NCBI RefSeq assembly: GCF_030813515.1
Contig: NZ_JAUSUK010000002.1
Span: 1,240,001 to 1,304,000 of the forward strand
DNA from: Rhodopseudomonas julia
Lineage (GTDB): Bacteria > Pseudomonadota > Alphaproteobacteria > Rhizobiales > Afifellaceae
Reading direction: 5' to 3'
DNA: 64,000 bases
Below the pieces are notes generated by a model. That model made no database searches, was not told where the DNA came from, and worked only from the letters and a program-made list of their open reading frames with translations. Within the stretch, counting starts at the first letter, position 1. Every line of letters starts with the position of its first letter. Below, piece by piece: positions 19,616 through 27,742 of this stretch. Position numbers and translations under genes: made by a program.

Positions 19616-20041
19616 TCATTTCTTCGGGCTTGGGCGTGCGTCTTCAGTTGGCGATTCAAGCGGCAGCCCGGCCTTCTTCCAGGCCCCGAAGCCGCCCTCG
19701 ATATGAGCGACGGGCTTCAAGCCCATTTCGGCAGCGCGTCCAGCCGCCAGCGCCGAGCGCCAGCCTGCCGCGCAGAAGAAGATGAATGGGCGGTCTTCGG
19801 CGAAGACCGGCTTATGGTAGGGGCTCGCCGGATCGATCCAGAATTCGAGCATCCCTCGCGGGCAATGGATGGCTCCAGGGATCTTTCCCTCACGCTGCAG
19901 CTCTCGGATATCTCGCAAATCCACGAGCACGGCATCGGCCTTGTCGTGTCGCCGTAAAGCCTCATGAGGATCGACGGTTTCGATTGTCGCCTCGGCCTCG
20001 TCGATGAGCTGCCGGTAGCCTTTGACGATTTGCTGCGGCAT
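19616..20041 (-). CDS. Rhodanese-like domain protein
   Basis: A single-domain rhodanese of 141 residues. DAVLVDLRDIRELQREGKIPGAIHCPRG is the classic N-terminal block and FIFFCAAGWRSALAAGRAAEMG the active-site loop with a cysteine (CAAGWRS), so it could carry sulfur as a persulfide. HIEGGFGAWKKAGLPL closes the fold. The ATG at 20041 has AGGAG 6 bases upstream; the open frame continues to 20488 but that stretch is antisense to a small gene and has no rhodanese features. It lies 129 bases upstream of the PQQ dehydrogenase on the same strand; no functional link is evident. Confidence 0.92.
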   Translation of the reverse strand: MPQQIVKGYRQLIDEAEATIETVDPHEALRRHDKADAVLVDLRDIRELQREGKIPGAIHCPRGMLEFWIDPASPYHKPVFAEDRPFIFFCAAGWRSALAAGRAAEMGLKPVAHIEGGFGAWKKAGLPLESPTEDARPSPKK

Positions 20042-20137
20042 TGGTTTCTCCTGTTGCTCCGCCTGCTTAGCAAGGCAGCCTTCAGGACGAAATGCAAACG
20101 CTTCGACGTGGGAGAGCCGCCGCGGCCAATGGCAATA

Positions 20138-20164
20138 AAAAACGCGGGACCTTTCGGCCCCGCG
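20138..20164 (-). terminator. Intrinsic terminator after the 41-residue microprotein gene
   Basis: On the minus strand CGCGGGGCC, loop GAAA, GGTCCCGCG forms a 9-bp stem with one G-T pair, followed at once by TTTTTTATT. It lies 30 bases beyond the stop at 20194 and about 100 bases before the rhodanese start, so it should end the microprotein transcript. Confidence 0.8.
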
Positions 20165-20193
20165 TACTGCGCGATTTCCTAGGATGAATGCGG

Positions 20194-20319
20194 TCAGCTG
20201 ACCGCCACCGTAGTCGCTCCGCCACTGACCACCAGCGAGATCACCAACAGCAGTCCGGCACAGACCACGAAGGTGATCGCCGCCGCCCGCCAGCAGGACG
20301 GCTCGTTCAAATCGGGCAT
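20194..20319 (-). CDS. 41-residue single-span membrane microprotein, unknown function
   Basis: A short frame of 41 codons plus stop. It begins MPDLNEPSCWRAAAITFVV and continues with a strongly hydrophobic stretch, CAGLLLVISLVVSGG, ending TTVAVS, so one membrane-spanning helix is predicted. AAGGGG lies 6 bases before the ATG at 20319, and a good intrinsic terminator follows the stop, so this is a self-contained transcription unit. Upstream at 20402-20431 are two palindromes, one overlapping a possible -35 element. I do not recognise the protein; short proteins of this form are common and unstudied in Hyphomicrobiales. Confidence 0.65.
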   Translation of the reverse strand: MPDLNEPSCWRAAAITFVVCAGLLLVISLVVSGGATTVAVS

Positions 20320-20378
20320 CAAATTCCCCTTTGTCCCCTGGTGTGCAGGGAGTCCTTGGACCCTCCCGACACCGCAAA

Positions 20379-20431
20379 CCGTTACAATTTGCCAAAGGTG
20401 ACTTCAAGCTTGAAGATGGCCAAAATTGGCC
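20379..20431 (-). promoter_or_regulatory. Possible promoter with two adjacent palindromes upstream of the microprotein gene
   Basis: CTTCAAGCTTGAAG at 20402-20415 is a perfect 14-base palindrome, and GGCCAAAATTGGCC at 20418-20431 is a near-perfect one (6-bp arms, AA/TT core). Read on the minus strand, TTGAAG inside the first palindrome sits 17 bases before TAACGG (20379-20384), a weak -35/-10 pair about 60 bases before the microprotein start. Dyads at this position could be operator sites. The palindromes are seen; promoter and operator roles are inference. Confidence 0.35.
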
Positions 20432-20735
20432 ACTCTTTCGCCTCAATCGCGCCTGGCATCCACCTTTCCCGCCGTCGCCAAAGATCAACGCATGCTCTGC
20501 TTACGCGAGGCCTGCGCCGATGAAAAAGCGTTCGCGGCTAGAAAAGTTGGGCGGTCCACTTCATCCTTCGTTCCCGCCGGTCCGCCCCTGCGCAAGCTAC
20601 GCTGCAGGGGCGTTCGAGGGTGACCGAGAGGCTGATGGCCTGGGGCCGATCAGCGGCGGGAATGTGGCGATGAGCGCGAGAGAAAGCAAGTCTTAATAGA
20701 GGTTAACGGCTGCGTCATCCACATAGCAGCCATAC

Positions 20736-20772
20736 ATAAGACGCTGGGCTTCTTTCTCCCTATAAGACGCTG
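20736..20772. repeat. 11-base direct repeat downstream of mscS
   Basis: ATAAGACGCTG occurs at 20736-20746 and again at 20762-20772, 26 bases start to start, just past the mscS stop at 20786. Two copies only and no known element recognised. Confidence 0.4.
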
Positions 20773-20785
20773 AAACTTAACATGT

Positions 20786-22183
20786 TTAGAGTGGCGCCTT
20801 GGGGTCGGCATGTGCCCTCTCGCCGCCCCTCTCCCCGGTCGAGCGCTCTTTGTCCTTCGGCTGGCTCCCCGCGCTCGGGGGCTGTGAAACACGCACTTCG
20901 ACGGGCTCACTCAAGATGACCTGCCGATGTGGGAACGGAATCGAGACGCCCGCTTCCTTGAACGCGTCCCAGCAGGCGAGAAGCACCTTGCCGCGCACAT
21001 TGGTCAGGCCGTTCTGAGGGTCGCGAATCCAGAAACGAAGAATGAAATCGATGGAGGATTCGCCGAAACCCGTCAGCCAGCAAACCGGCGGAGGTGCCTG
21101 ATGAACCCGCTCGACGGATTTTGCAGCGTCGATGGCGAGCCGGCTCACCTGGTGCGGATCGGAGCTGTACGCGACCCCGAAATGCACATCGAGACGAATC
21201 AAAGTGTCGGTGAAAGACCAGTTCACCACCTGCTGGGTGATGAAGTCCTCGTTTGGGATGAGGAATTCCTTGCCGTCGCGGGTGACGACGGACACGAAGC
21301 GCGCCCGCAGCTCTCGGATCCAGCCAAACGTCTCACCGAGCGAGATCGTGTCCCCCGGTTTGATCGACTTGTCGAGAAGGATGATCATGCCGCTGATGAA
21401 GTTCGACACGACCTTCTGAAGGCCGAAGCCAATGCCGACGCCGACCGCGCCGGAGAAGACGGTGAGCGCCGTCAGATCCACTCCGACGGCAGAGAGAGCC
21501 GTTGCCGCCGCCGCGACGATGAGCGCGAATTTGACGACTTTTCCGAGAAGCACGCGGATCGTGGGCGTCAGATCGCTCGCCCGGTCGAGCCGCTGCTCCA
21601 CGAAATTGCCGAAGGTGATGGCGAGCCATAAAAGCCCACTCAAAAGCAGCACGGCCTGGATCAGGAAGAGCAGCGACAGCCGAAAGGAGCCGATCTGAAG
21701 GGCGGCGGCATCGAGCAATGCGGTCGCCTCATCGAGGAGACCCGTGATGCGCAAGGCTACGAAAGCCCAGGCCAGGATGGCCACGATCCGGGCTACCGGC
21801 CGATTGCGGATGAGCTTCGAGATGACCGAGATCAGAACCCAGGCGGCCACGAGCGAGGTTGCGATCGCCAAGAGGTAAGTACGGCTTGGCCAGGTCATCG
21901 TCCGCATGACGGTCAAAACCGCCAACAAGACGAGAGAAAGAACGATCCAGTTGGTGCGCCGTAGGAGCAGCGCGAGGAACCGCAGAAGCCGAGGCTGTCC
22001 TCGGATCGCCCTCACCCGAGGTTCGAGACGCGCTTCAGTGAAGCGCCCGACGACGAGACTGAAAAGGACGGCGGCGACGATGATGGCGACCTGGATCAGC
22101 ATCCAAGGGCGCATGACCATGTCGACGAAAGCCATAAGGCCCGTCTCCGCATCGCCGAGCAAAGCGGCGAAATTCGCGTCCAT
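20786..22183 (-). CDS. Mechanosensitive ion channel, MscS family
   Basis: A small-conductance mechanosensitive channel that opens under membrane tension to release solutes. About five hydrophobic helices precede the pore helix, and the MscS signature VGVGIGFGLQKVVSNFISGM is followed by ILLDKSIKPGDTISLGETFG, the beginning of the cytosolic beta domain. At 465 residues it is larger than E. coli MscS because of extra N-terminal helices. The C-terminal tail (SAGSQPKDKERSTGERGG) is polar and disordered. ATG at 22183 has a GGACGAG stretch upstream; a TTG at 22201 would add six residues. Confidence 0.92.
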   Translation of the reverse strand: MDANFAALLGDAETGLMAFVDMVMRPWMLIQVAIIVAAVLFSLVVGRFTEARLEPRVRAIRGQPRLLRFLALLLRRTNWIVLSLVLLAVLTVMRTMTWPSRTYLLAIATSLVAAWVLISVISKLIRNRPVARIVAILAWAFVALRITGLLDEATALLDAAALQIGSFRLSLLFLIQAVLLLSGLLWLAITFGNFVEQRLDRASDLTPTIRVLLGKVVKFALIVAAAATALSAVGVDLTALTVFSGAVGVGIGFGLQKVVSNFISGMIILLDKSIKPGDTISLGETFGWIRELRARFVSVVTRDGKEFLIPNEDFITQQVVNWSFTDTLIRLDVHFGVAYSSDPHQVSRLAIDAAKSVERVHQAPPPVCWLTGFGESSIDFILRFWIRDPQNGLTNVRGKVLLACWDAFKEAGVSIPFPHRQVILSEPVEVRVSQPPSAGSQPKDKERSTGERGGERAHADPKAPL

Positions 22184-22273
22184 CAACTCGTCCAAGGGCA
22201 AGACCTTCCGCTGTCGACGAGGTTCTTAACGCAGCCAACCTCGCAGACGATCCGTTGCAGGATAAGCGAAAAC

Positions 22274-23077
22274 CTAGGTGCGAGGTGCTGGAAAGAGCGT
22301 GTCGATGCGCCCCGTCCAGTAATAGGCAAGCAGCCCGACCCATTCGCGAAACGCGATATCGGTCCGCCGCAATCCTTCGCTGATGCTGGCGAAGGGGCGC
22401 AGCCAGTCATCCGGCGCTGCCCGAAAATCCACCGGATAGGCCGTGACCGGAAAGCCGGCCGCCCGAAACACGCCGACAGCACGCGGCATGTGATAGGCCG
22501 AGGTCACCAGCCACCAGGCTTCATCCGGTTGAGGCTTGGCAAGTTCCTTGGAGAAACGAGCGTTTTCAGCCGTATTGCGCGATTGGGACTCGATCGTCAC
22601 ACGCTCCGGCGAGAGGCCGAAGCGCTCGATCGCCTCTCCGACGAATTCGCCCTCAGTCTTTCTGGCGCCGCCGGTCAAAGCATTGCTGCCACCCGTGAAG
22701 ACGATGCGGGCCTGCGGATAGGCCCTCGCAAGGCGCAAAAGAGCGAGAATGCGGTCCCCAGCTTCGGTCAGCTCAAGTCCGGCATCGCGCGCTCCGCTCA
22801 CCCGATCAGAGAGCGCACCTCCCAAGACGATGATGCCGTCGGGTGCGGCTTTATCCGGTAATGGCTGTTCGAAACGGTTTTCCAGCGGCAGGATCAACCA
22901 GTTGGCTACCGGGCCGAGACCGCAGGCCAGAATGCCGACGAGCCCGGCCGCTGCCACAATGCTGCCGACGCGAAACGACCACAGCATCTGAAGCAGGAAG
23001 CCGCAGATCGTCAGAATGACGAGGGCGTTCGACGGCGCGAGGAAGAACCCCGCGACCTTTGAGATTATGAAGAACAT
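22274..23077 (-). CDS. YdcF/ElyC-like DUF218 membrane protein
   Basis: DUF218 (YdcF-like) protein of 267 residues. Two N-terminal helices (about 15-60) are followed by the DUF218 domain: GIIVLGGALSDRVSGAR, IVFTGGSN, ESQSRNTAENARFS and WWLVTSAYHMPRAVGVF. The family includes SanA, YdcF and ElyC, linked to envelope barrier function and peptidoglycan or lipid-carrier metabolism, but the chemical activity is not settled. AGGA lies 4 bases before the ATG. It sits 90 bases upstream of mscS on the same strand, so an envelope-stress theme is possible. Confidence 0.88.
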   Translation of the reverse strand: MFFIISKVAGFFLAPSNALVILTICGFLLQMLWSFRVGSIVAAAGLVGILACGLGPVANWLILPLENRFEQPLPDKAAPDGIIVLGGALSDRVSGARDAGLELTEAGDRILALLRLARAYPQARIVFTGGSNALTGGARKTEGEFVGEAIERFGLSPERVTIESQSRNTAENARFSKELAKPQPDEAWWLVTSAYHMPRAVGVFRAAGFPVTAYPVDFRAAPDDWLRPFASISEGLRRTDIAFREWVGLLAYYWTGRIDTLFPAPRT

Positions 23078-23173
23078 GTTTCCTGCCCGCTCGGGGAATC
23101 ATCTCCGGCATGGCCGAAGATGATTGCTCATATCACGGGAAGGCGCAGACGGAGGGTCCCGTCATGCGTTGTC

Positions 23174-24007
23174 TCAAGCTGCCTCGTCCCATTCCGGCGC
23201 CCAGTCCGGATCGATGGTGCGGCCATCGGGACGTGCGAGCGCCGAGATACGCCCCATTTCATCGGGAGTTAGAGCAAAGTCATAAATGTCGTTGTTTTCA
23301 TTTACTCTTTCTGCCTTTGATGAACGCGGTATCGCGATCACACCTTCCTGCTGGATATGCCAGCGGAGGATGACCTGGGCGGGTGTCCGGCCCTTTTCCT
23401 GAGCAATTTCCCGTACAATCTCTTCATCCAAGACCGCGCCGCGAGCGATCGGCGCATAAGCCGTCAGGGCAAGGCCATGCTTGCGGCAGGCGGCATGGAC
23501 GATGCTCTGATTGAGATAGGGGTGATATTCGACCTGGTTTGCGACGATCGGCTCGTCCGCATGGCGCATGGCGGCTTCGATGAGAGCCGCAGGGAAATTC
23601 GAGACGCCGATATGTTTGGTCAGTCCCTGTTTCTTGGCCTTGCACAGGCTTTGGATCTGTTCGTCAAACGGGATCGAAGGGCTCGGCCAGTGGATCAATA
23701 CAAGGTCGGCCTGGTCGATTTGGAGACGCTTGAGGCTCCCTTCGACAGATTTCTGGAAATCGCCGTCACGAAGGTTCTCGTGCCACACTTTGGTGGTGAC
23801 GAAGATGTCGTCGCGCGGCGTGACGTGGTTGGCGAGCGCGTCTCCGACCGCTTCTTCGTTATCGTAGGCTTCGGCGGTGTCGATGTGACGATAGCCGGCA
23901 TCGAGCGCGACCTCCACCATATGGCGGCAGACATCGTCCCGCAGCCGCCAGGTCCCGAAGCCGAGCGCCGGAATCTCTGCGCCGTTCGCCGTGACGGTGA
24001 GTGTCAT
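23174..24007 (-). CDS. Aldo/keto reductase, 2,5-diketo-D-gluconate reductase-like
   Basis: An NADPH-dependent aldo/keto reductase with the (beta/alpha)8 barrel, 277 residues. Catalytic tetrad segments are visible: GYRHIDTAEAYDNEEAVG (Asp, Tyr), VTTKVWHEN (Lys) and LVLIHWPSP (His). The NADPH site is IAIPRSSKAERVNEN. AAGGAG lies 6 bases before the ATG. The closest known type is the AKR5/2,5-diketogluconate or methylglyoxal reductase group; the real substrate is not readable. A sugar-acid role would be compatible with the PQQ dehydrogenase 4 kb away, but nothing links them directly. Confidence 0.93.
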   Translation of the reverse strand: MTLTVTANGAEIPALGFGTWRLRDDVCRHMVEVALDAGYRHIDTAEAYDNEEAVGDALANHVTPRDDIFVTTKVWHENLRDGDFQKSVEGSLKRLQIDQADLVLIHWPSPSIPFDEQIQSLCKAKKQGLTKHIGVSNFPAALIEAAMRHADEPIVANQVEYHPYLNQSIVHAACRKHGLALTAYAPIARGAVLDEEIVREIAQEKGRTPAQVILRWHIQQEGVIAIPRSSKAERVNENNDIYDFALTPDEMGRISALARPDGRTIDPDWAPEWDEAA

Positions 24008-24087
24008 ATCGTGCTCCTTTGTTTCTTGTTGGAGCCGAAACTGGCGCGGTCAGGGCTTGCTTCAAGCGATTTGGAGCACGCGGATAT

Positions 24088-25455
24088 TCAGCTCTCGTCC
24101 GTGGAGCGGTGGCTTTTGCGTTCGCGCTCGATCTTCTCACCTTCCGCGCCTCGTTCCTGAAAGCGCTGTAGCAGCGAATGGATGATGTCGCGCTCTTCAT
24201 CCTGAAGATCAGTCATAAGCGCGCTCTCAGCCACGAGGTGTGCGTGGTGTTCATAGAGCTCGCGCAATTCGGTGTTCACCGAGGACGCAGCGAGGTCTCC
24301 CAATGTGCGCAAAAGAGCCTCGTTCATGACGAAGACCTCCTTGGCGGCCAGGCGCAACGGGCTGATGACCGCATTGACCAAATCCGCAAAGTGCATCGAT
24401 TGTGGCACCAGGATCACGTCGCGCTCTTCGTTCCAGTGAATTGCCGGGGTTAAGTCGCGCCCGTCCAGGACAGCAAGCGATGCTGCAATGTGGTTGGCGC
24501 AGGCGACTGCCGTGAAGACGTCGTTGACGCCGGGTGACAGGGCACGCAGAGCGATCTCGACCAGAAGCCTGAAGCGTGCTGGGAGATCCTGAAAATAGGT
24601 GCGGGACGAACCGAGAATGATCGCATCACGCAGGAGACTGGCGAACCCATCCGGCATCTCCTCGCAATCGATACGCGCCAAAGGCTTGCGCTTGATCACG
24701 AAGTCACCGGGCTGCACGAGCAGCTCGATCACGCGGATGTCTCTGTGGGCACCATCGACGATCGATGAATAGCTGATGGACGAAACGTAGCCTTCGGAAT
24801 CGGCGAAAATGATCGCACCATTGGCAGCCACCGGTGCCGGCAAGGTGAGAGCTTCCATCGATTTCGCATCTTTCAGATGAGTCAGAAGTGCGCTCTGAAG
24901 ATTGCCGGCGACCCGCGCGACGATGTGATCGACGCTGACCTGGTCGGTGATGTGATTGACGAAGACGACGAGGAACGACAACGCGACGATGACGAGCAGA
25001 ATCGCCAAGCCGATCGATATGGTGCGGGTCTCAATGAAGGTGCCGACGTAATAGAGGATCGTCAGACTGTAGGTGAAAACGGAAAGCTGTATCCCCAGCG
25101 TCAACCGGGTCAGCCGGTCTTGCCTCAAATCCTGAACGAGCCTCGGTCCGAGAGACGTGGCCGCGAGGTTCCGGATAAGGAGAGACAGCGAATAGACGAT
25201 CGAGGTTGCCGAAATCGTCGCCGCGGCGATCGTGCTCAAAATCGATCGAGCCGTGTCCGGCTGGATCTCACGAAAAAAGTGATCCCCGAGCAATTGCTGC
25301 AGGGATCGCCACTGATCGAGCTCGAGCGAGATCAGAGCCCCAACCCATCCAGCCGCACCGATGACGAGGGGGATGAACCAGAAGCTCGTCAAAATATTCT
25401 GCAGGCGGAGGCGCCATCGCTCCAAACGCAGGAGGCCGCGAATATCTAAAAACAA
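24088..25455 (-). CDS. DUF2254 family membrane protein
   Basis: Predicted inner-membrane protein of 455 residues matching DUF2254. Four hydrophobic helices are visible: ILTSFWFIPLVIGAAGWVGALI, STIAAATISATSIVYSLSLLI, LSVFTYSLTILYYVGTFIETR and IGLAILLVIVALSFLVVFVNHI. They are followed by a large soluble domain with the conserved ALRALSPGVNDVFTAVAC. Function is unknown. The start is TTG at 25455 with AGG 6 bases upstream, so the precise N-terminus is uncertain. Confidence 0.85.
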   Translation of the reverse strand: MFLDIRGLLRLERWRLRLQNILTSFWFIPLVIGAAGWVGALISLELDQWRSLQQLLGDHFFREIQPDTARSILSTIAAATISATSIVYSLSLLIRNLAATSLGPRLVQDLRQDRLTRLTLGIQLSVFTYSLTILYYVGTFIETRTISIGLAILLVIVALSFLVVFVNHITDQVSVDHIVARVAGNLQSALLTHLKDAKSMEALTLPAPVAANGAIIFADSEGYVSSISYSSIVDGAHRDIRVIELLVQPGDFVIKRKPLARIDCEEMPDGFASLLRDAIILGSSRTYFQDLPARFRLLVEIALRALSPGVNDVFTAVACANHIAASLAVLDGRDLTPAIHWNEERDVILVPQSMHFADLVNAVISPLRLAAKEVFVMNEALLRTLGDLAASSVNTELRELYEHHAHLVAESALMTDLQDEERDIIHSLLQRFQERGAEGEKIERERKSHRSTDES

Positions 25456-25499
25456 GGTCGGCCTACACTTTCCGTCCCATGACCGGACGCTTCACGAGT

Positions 25500-26120
25500 T
25501 CAGCTCAAGGGCAGAACAAGCGCCTTCCGTGCTGCGGGACGCTCCATGATCCGCGCGCAATAGGCCTCAACGTTCGGCGCCGGCGTGCGTTCGAGCGGCA
25601 GGTTAAGCCAGCGCAAGACGATCGCACCTATGGCGATGTCGCCCATGGTGAACGTTTCCCCGCTGACGTACGGCCGGTCGCCCAGCCATTTCTCGAGAAT
25701 CGCAGCGCAGGCTTCACCCTTCTTCTGGCTGGCCGAGACGGCCGCATGGTCACGCGCATCCTCGGGCTGACGAACGAGATTGTAGAATGCGGGGCCGATC
25801 GCCGGACCGAACGTCGTCGTCTGCCAGTCCATCCACCGGTCCGCATCGGCGCGAACTCTGAGGTCGTTCGGCCACAACGCGCCTGCGCTGTGTTGCGCGC
25901 AAAGATAGCGAACGATCGCATTTGATTCCCACAGGACGAAACCATCATCCACCAGAACGGGGACGAGGCCGTTGGGATTCATTTTGCGGTATTCGGGGGT
26001 GTCGACATGTCCGTGCTGGCGTCCCGCCAAAACGAGATCGTAGCTGAGACCGATCTCGTCCAGACAGAAGATCACCTTCTGGACATTGATCGAATTGGGG
26101 CGGCCATAGATTTTGAGCAT
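25500..26120 (-). CDS. Glutathione S-transferase family protein
   Basis: A cytosolic GST-fold protein of about 206 residues. The thioredoxin-like N-terminal domain runs from MLKIYGRPNSINVQKVIFC and contains the glutathione-contact motif NPNGLVPVLVDDGFVLWESNAIVRYL (Pro-cis loop and E-S pair). The helical C-terminal domain contains VSGETFTMGDIAIGAIVLRW, the capping-box region. Start chosen at the ATG at 26120, where the conserved fold begins; an ATG at 26159 would add 13 residues. Neither has a good ribosome site. Substrate not assignable. Confidence 0.92.
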   Translation of the reverse strand: MLKIYGRPNSINVQKVIFCLDEIGLSYDLVLAGRQHGHVDTPEYRKMNPNGLVPVLVDDGFVLWESNAIVRYLCAQHSAGALWPNDLRVRADADRWMDWQTTTFGPAIGPAFYNLVRQPEDARDHAAVSASQKKGEACAAILEKWLGDRPYVSGETFTMGDIAIGAIVLRWLNLPLERTPAPNVEAYCARIMERPAARKALVLPLS

Positions 26121-26366
26121 GCTGGAAGATGCGTCGCCGCGCAGTGATCCGTCAATCATCGCGTAGGCTGATGTTCGAAATGTCCGGCCAGGAGCGTAGG
26201 CTCCCCCTTTCCCGCATCTCCGTATTCGGTGCGCCAGACCGGAGAACGCAGCGGATTACGTCGCAGCCGGGACGCCTTGGACGAACGCAAGTCTAATTGC
26301 AGGCAAGACTGCCTTGAGGCACCACGTAACCGTAGTTGGCGACCATAAGCCTAAATTGGGGGCACC

Positions 26367-26846
26367 GTGGAAAACGACTCAAACAAGCAAATCGCGCCGA
26401 GCTCACTCCCCTGGCCACCGATCATCGTGGCAGGATCGCTTTTTCTCGGGCTGATCCTTGCCTATATCGCGCCCCTTCCCTGGCCCGATGCCGACGGCAC
26501 CCTGCGCGGGTTGGGAGGCTTGATCGTTCTTGCAGCTCTCGGGATCGACCTTTGGGGCTATCGGACCTTCGAGCCACACAAGACGACCTTGCGGCCCGAT
26601 CGGGCAGCCTCGGCGCTCGTGACCGAAGGTCCATTTCGTTATTCCCGCAATCCGTTTTACGTCGGCAACGTCATGCTCGTTTTCGGCCTTGGGCTCGCCT
26701 TTGCCAATTGGTGGCTGGTGTTGCTCGCGCCGGTCGCATTTGTGTTGATGGATCGTCTCGCCGCGCGCCCCGAAGAAAAGCACCTCGAAGACCGTTTCGG
26801 GGCCGAATATCTCGCCTACAAAGCGCGTGTCGGCCGCTGGCTTTAA
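26367..26846 (+). CDS. Isoprenylcysteine carboxyl methyltransferase-like membrane methyltransferase
   Basis: A 159-residue membrane protein of the ICMT/phospholipid methyltransferase superfamily. Several helices precede the C-terminal SAM-binding signature TEGPFRYSRNPFYVGNVML and the terminal block EEKHLEDRFGAEYLAYKARVGRW, which is diagnostic of the family. The first codon is GTG at 26367 after a GGGGG stretch. Bacterial members have largely unknown substrates, small lipids or prenyl compounds being likely. Divergent from the GST gene and convergent with the VOC gene (30-base gap). Confidence 0.87.
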   Translation: MENDSNKQIAPSSLPWPPIIVAGSLFLGLILAYIAPLPWPDADGTLRGLGGLIVLAALGIDLWGYRTFEPHKTTLRPDRAASALVTEGPFRYSRNPFYVGNVMLVFGLGLAFANWWLVLLAPVAFVLMDRLAARPEEKHLEDRFGAEYLAYKARVGRWL

Positions 26847-26876
26847 GCGACGCAGCGGCCGCGAAACTCGCGACGT

Positions 26877-27320
26877 TCAGAAATTTGGCCAAAGCCCACG
26901 AGTTGCGAGTTCAACGACGTTGCCATCCGGATCTCGGAAATACAGGCTGCGCCCGCCGCGTGGCCAGCTGACTTCGCTGAGGATGGCGATGTCTTTCGCC
27001 TGCAGGTGCCGCTTCCACTTACCGTAGCTGTCGGTGGCGATGCGGAAGGCGAAATGTGCCGGGCCCTCAGAATGATGGCCGGGAATCATTCCGCCCGCCG
27101 TCTTGGTGTCTTCCAACGTATCGCCACGATGAAAGACGAGGAGAACCTCTGATGGTCCCGCCGCGTAGGTCATCATCCGTGACGTGCCGGTCATACGCTC
27201 CAAACCGAGCGCTTCGCCGTAGAAGGCATGGGCTGCCGCCAAATCCGTGACATAGACGGCGGTTTCCAGGATGCCCTCGATCTTTGGGGCCGCAGCTTTC
27301 TCAACGTTCGTATCTGACAT
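26877..27320 (-). CDS. VOC family (glyoxalase/bleomycin resistance-like) protein
   Basis: A 147-residue protein with two beta-alpha-beta-beta-beta modules of the vicinal oxygen chelate fold. The first begins ILETAVYVTDLAAAHAFYGE; the second includes GPAHFAFRIA and ends SLYFRDPDGNVVELATRG, which supplies a metal-ligand histidine and glutamate. The family covers glyoxalases, extradiol dioxygenases and drug-binding proteins; I cannot choose among them. The ATG lies inside the end of the upstream GNAT gene (20-base overlap) with no ribosome site of its own, suggesting coupled translation. Confidence 0.9.
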   Translation of the reverse strand: MSDTNVEKAAAPKIEGILETAVYVTDLAAAHAFYGEALGLERMTGTSRMMTYAAGPSEVLLVFHRGDTLEDTKTAGGMIPGHHSEGPAHFAFRIATDSYGKWKRHLQAKDIAILSEVSWPRGGRSLYFRDPDGNVVELATRGLWPNF

Positions 27321-27738
27321 AGGCGGTCAATTTTCCAACTTGGTCATAAAGGGCACGTGCGCGTCGGTTCGAAGCCTCTGTCTGCCAGTAAACCTTGTCG
27401 GCATTCTGTGCTTCCGCTTCGGCGAAAACGGCGTCCATCAAAGCTCGGCCGGCACCGAGCCCGCGCGCATCCGCTGCCACGAAGAGGTCTTCGAGATATA
27501 GCCGATCGGCGATCGCCCAAGTTGCCGGATGAAGGAGGCAATGGGCAAAACCGACAAGCCGGTCGGCATCGTAGGCGCCAAGCGCGAACATCGCGCCCTT
27601 TTCCAGGACCAGCCGACGCCACGTCACATCGCACACTTCCGGCGCGAGATCGACATCATAGAAGGTGAGATAGGCCTGCCACAGAGGCTCCCAGGAGGAA
27701 CGGTCGGCGGCCTCCAATCTGCGGATATTGACCGCCAT
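27301..27738 (-). CDS. GNAT family N-acetyltransferase
   Basis: A 145-residue acetyl-CoA-dependent acetyltransferase. IRRLEAADRSSWEPLWQAYL starts the fold; LYLEDLFVAADARGLGAGRALMD contains the acetyl-CoA pyrophosphate loop (R-G-x-G-A-G/A, here ARGLGAGRA), and VYWQTEASNRRARALYDQVG is the C-terminal strand-helix block. It starts 4 bases after the GH25 stop and overlaps the VOC gene by 20 bases, so the three form a small minus-strand operon. Substrate unknown. Confidence 0.92.
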   Translation of the reverse strand: MAVNIRRLEAADRSSWEPLWQAYLTFYDVDLAPEVCDVTWRRLVLEKGAMFALGAYDADRLVGFAHCLLHPATWAIADRLYLEDLFVAADARGLGAGRALMDAVFAEAEAQNADKVYWQTEASNRRARALYDQVGKLTAYVRYER

Positions 27739-27742
27739 CGGA

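Larger units (their letters stand above)
20320..20785. other. 466-base intergenic region between microprotein and mscS genes
   Basis: No convincing coding frame: a 121-codon frame on the plus strand (20331-20696) is low-complexity Pro/Ala/Arg-rich and lacks a ribosome site. Contents are the likely promoter and palindromes of the microprotein gene (20379-20431), a 9-bp inverted repeat with a 12-base loop at 20583-20612 (CGCCCCTGC / GCAGGGGCG), and an 11-base direct repeat near 20736-20772 after the mscS stop. Confidence 0.6.

Noticed and set aside
20583-20612. 9-bp inverted repeat with 12-base loop as terminator
   Set aside because: No T-run on either side and a long loop; kept only as a note in the gap description.
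20331-20696. 121-codon plus-strand frame in the largest intergenic gap
   Set aside because: Low-complexity composition, no ribosome site, no similarity recognised; overlaps the microprotein promoter region.
26336-26971. 211-codon plus-strand frame over the ICMT-like gene
   Set aside because: Arg/Pro-rich composition typical of a high-GC shadow; the overlapping frame has a clear methyltransferase signature.
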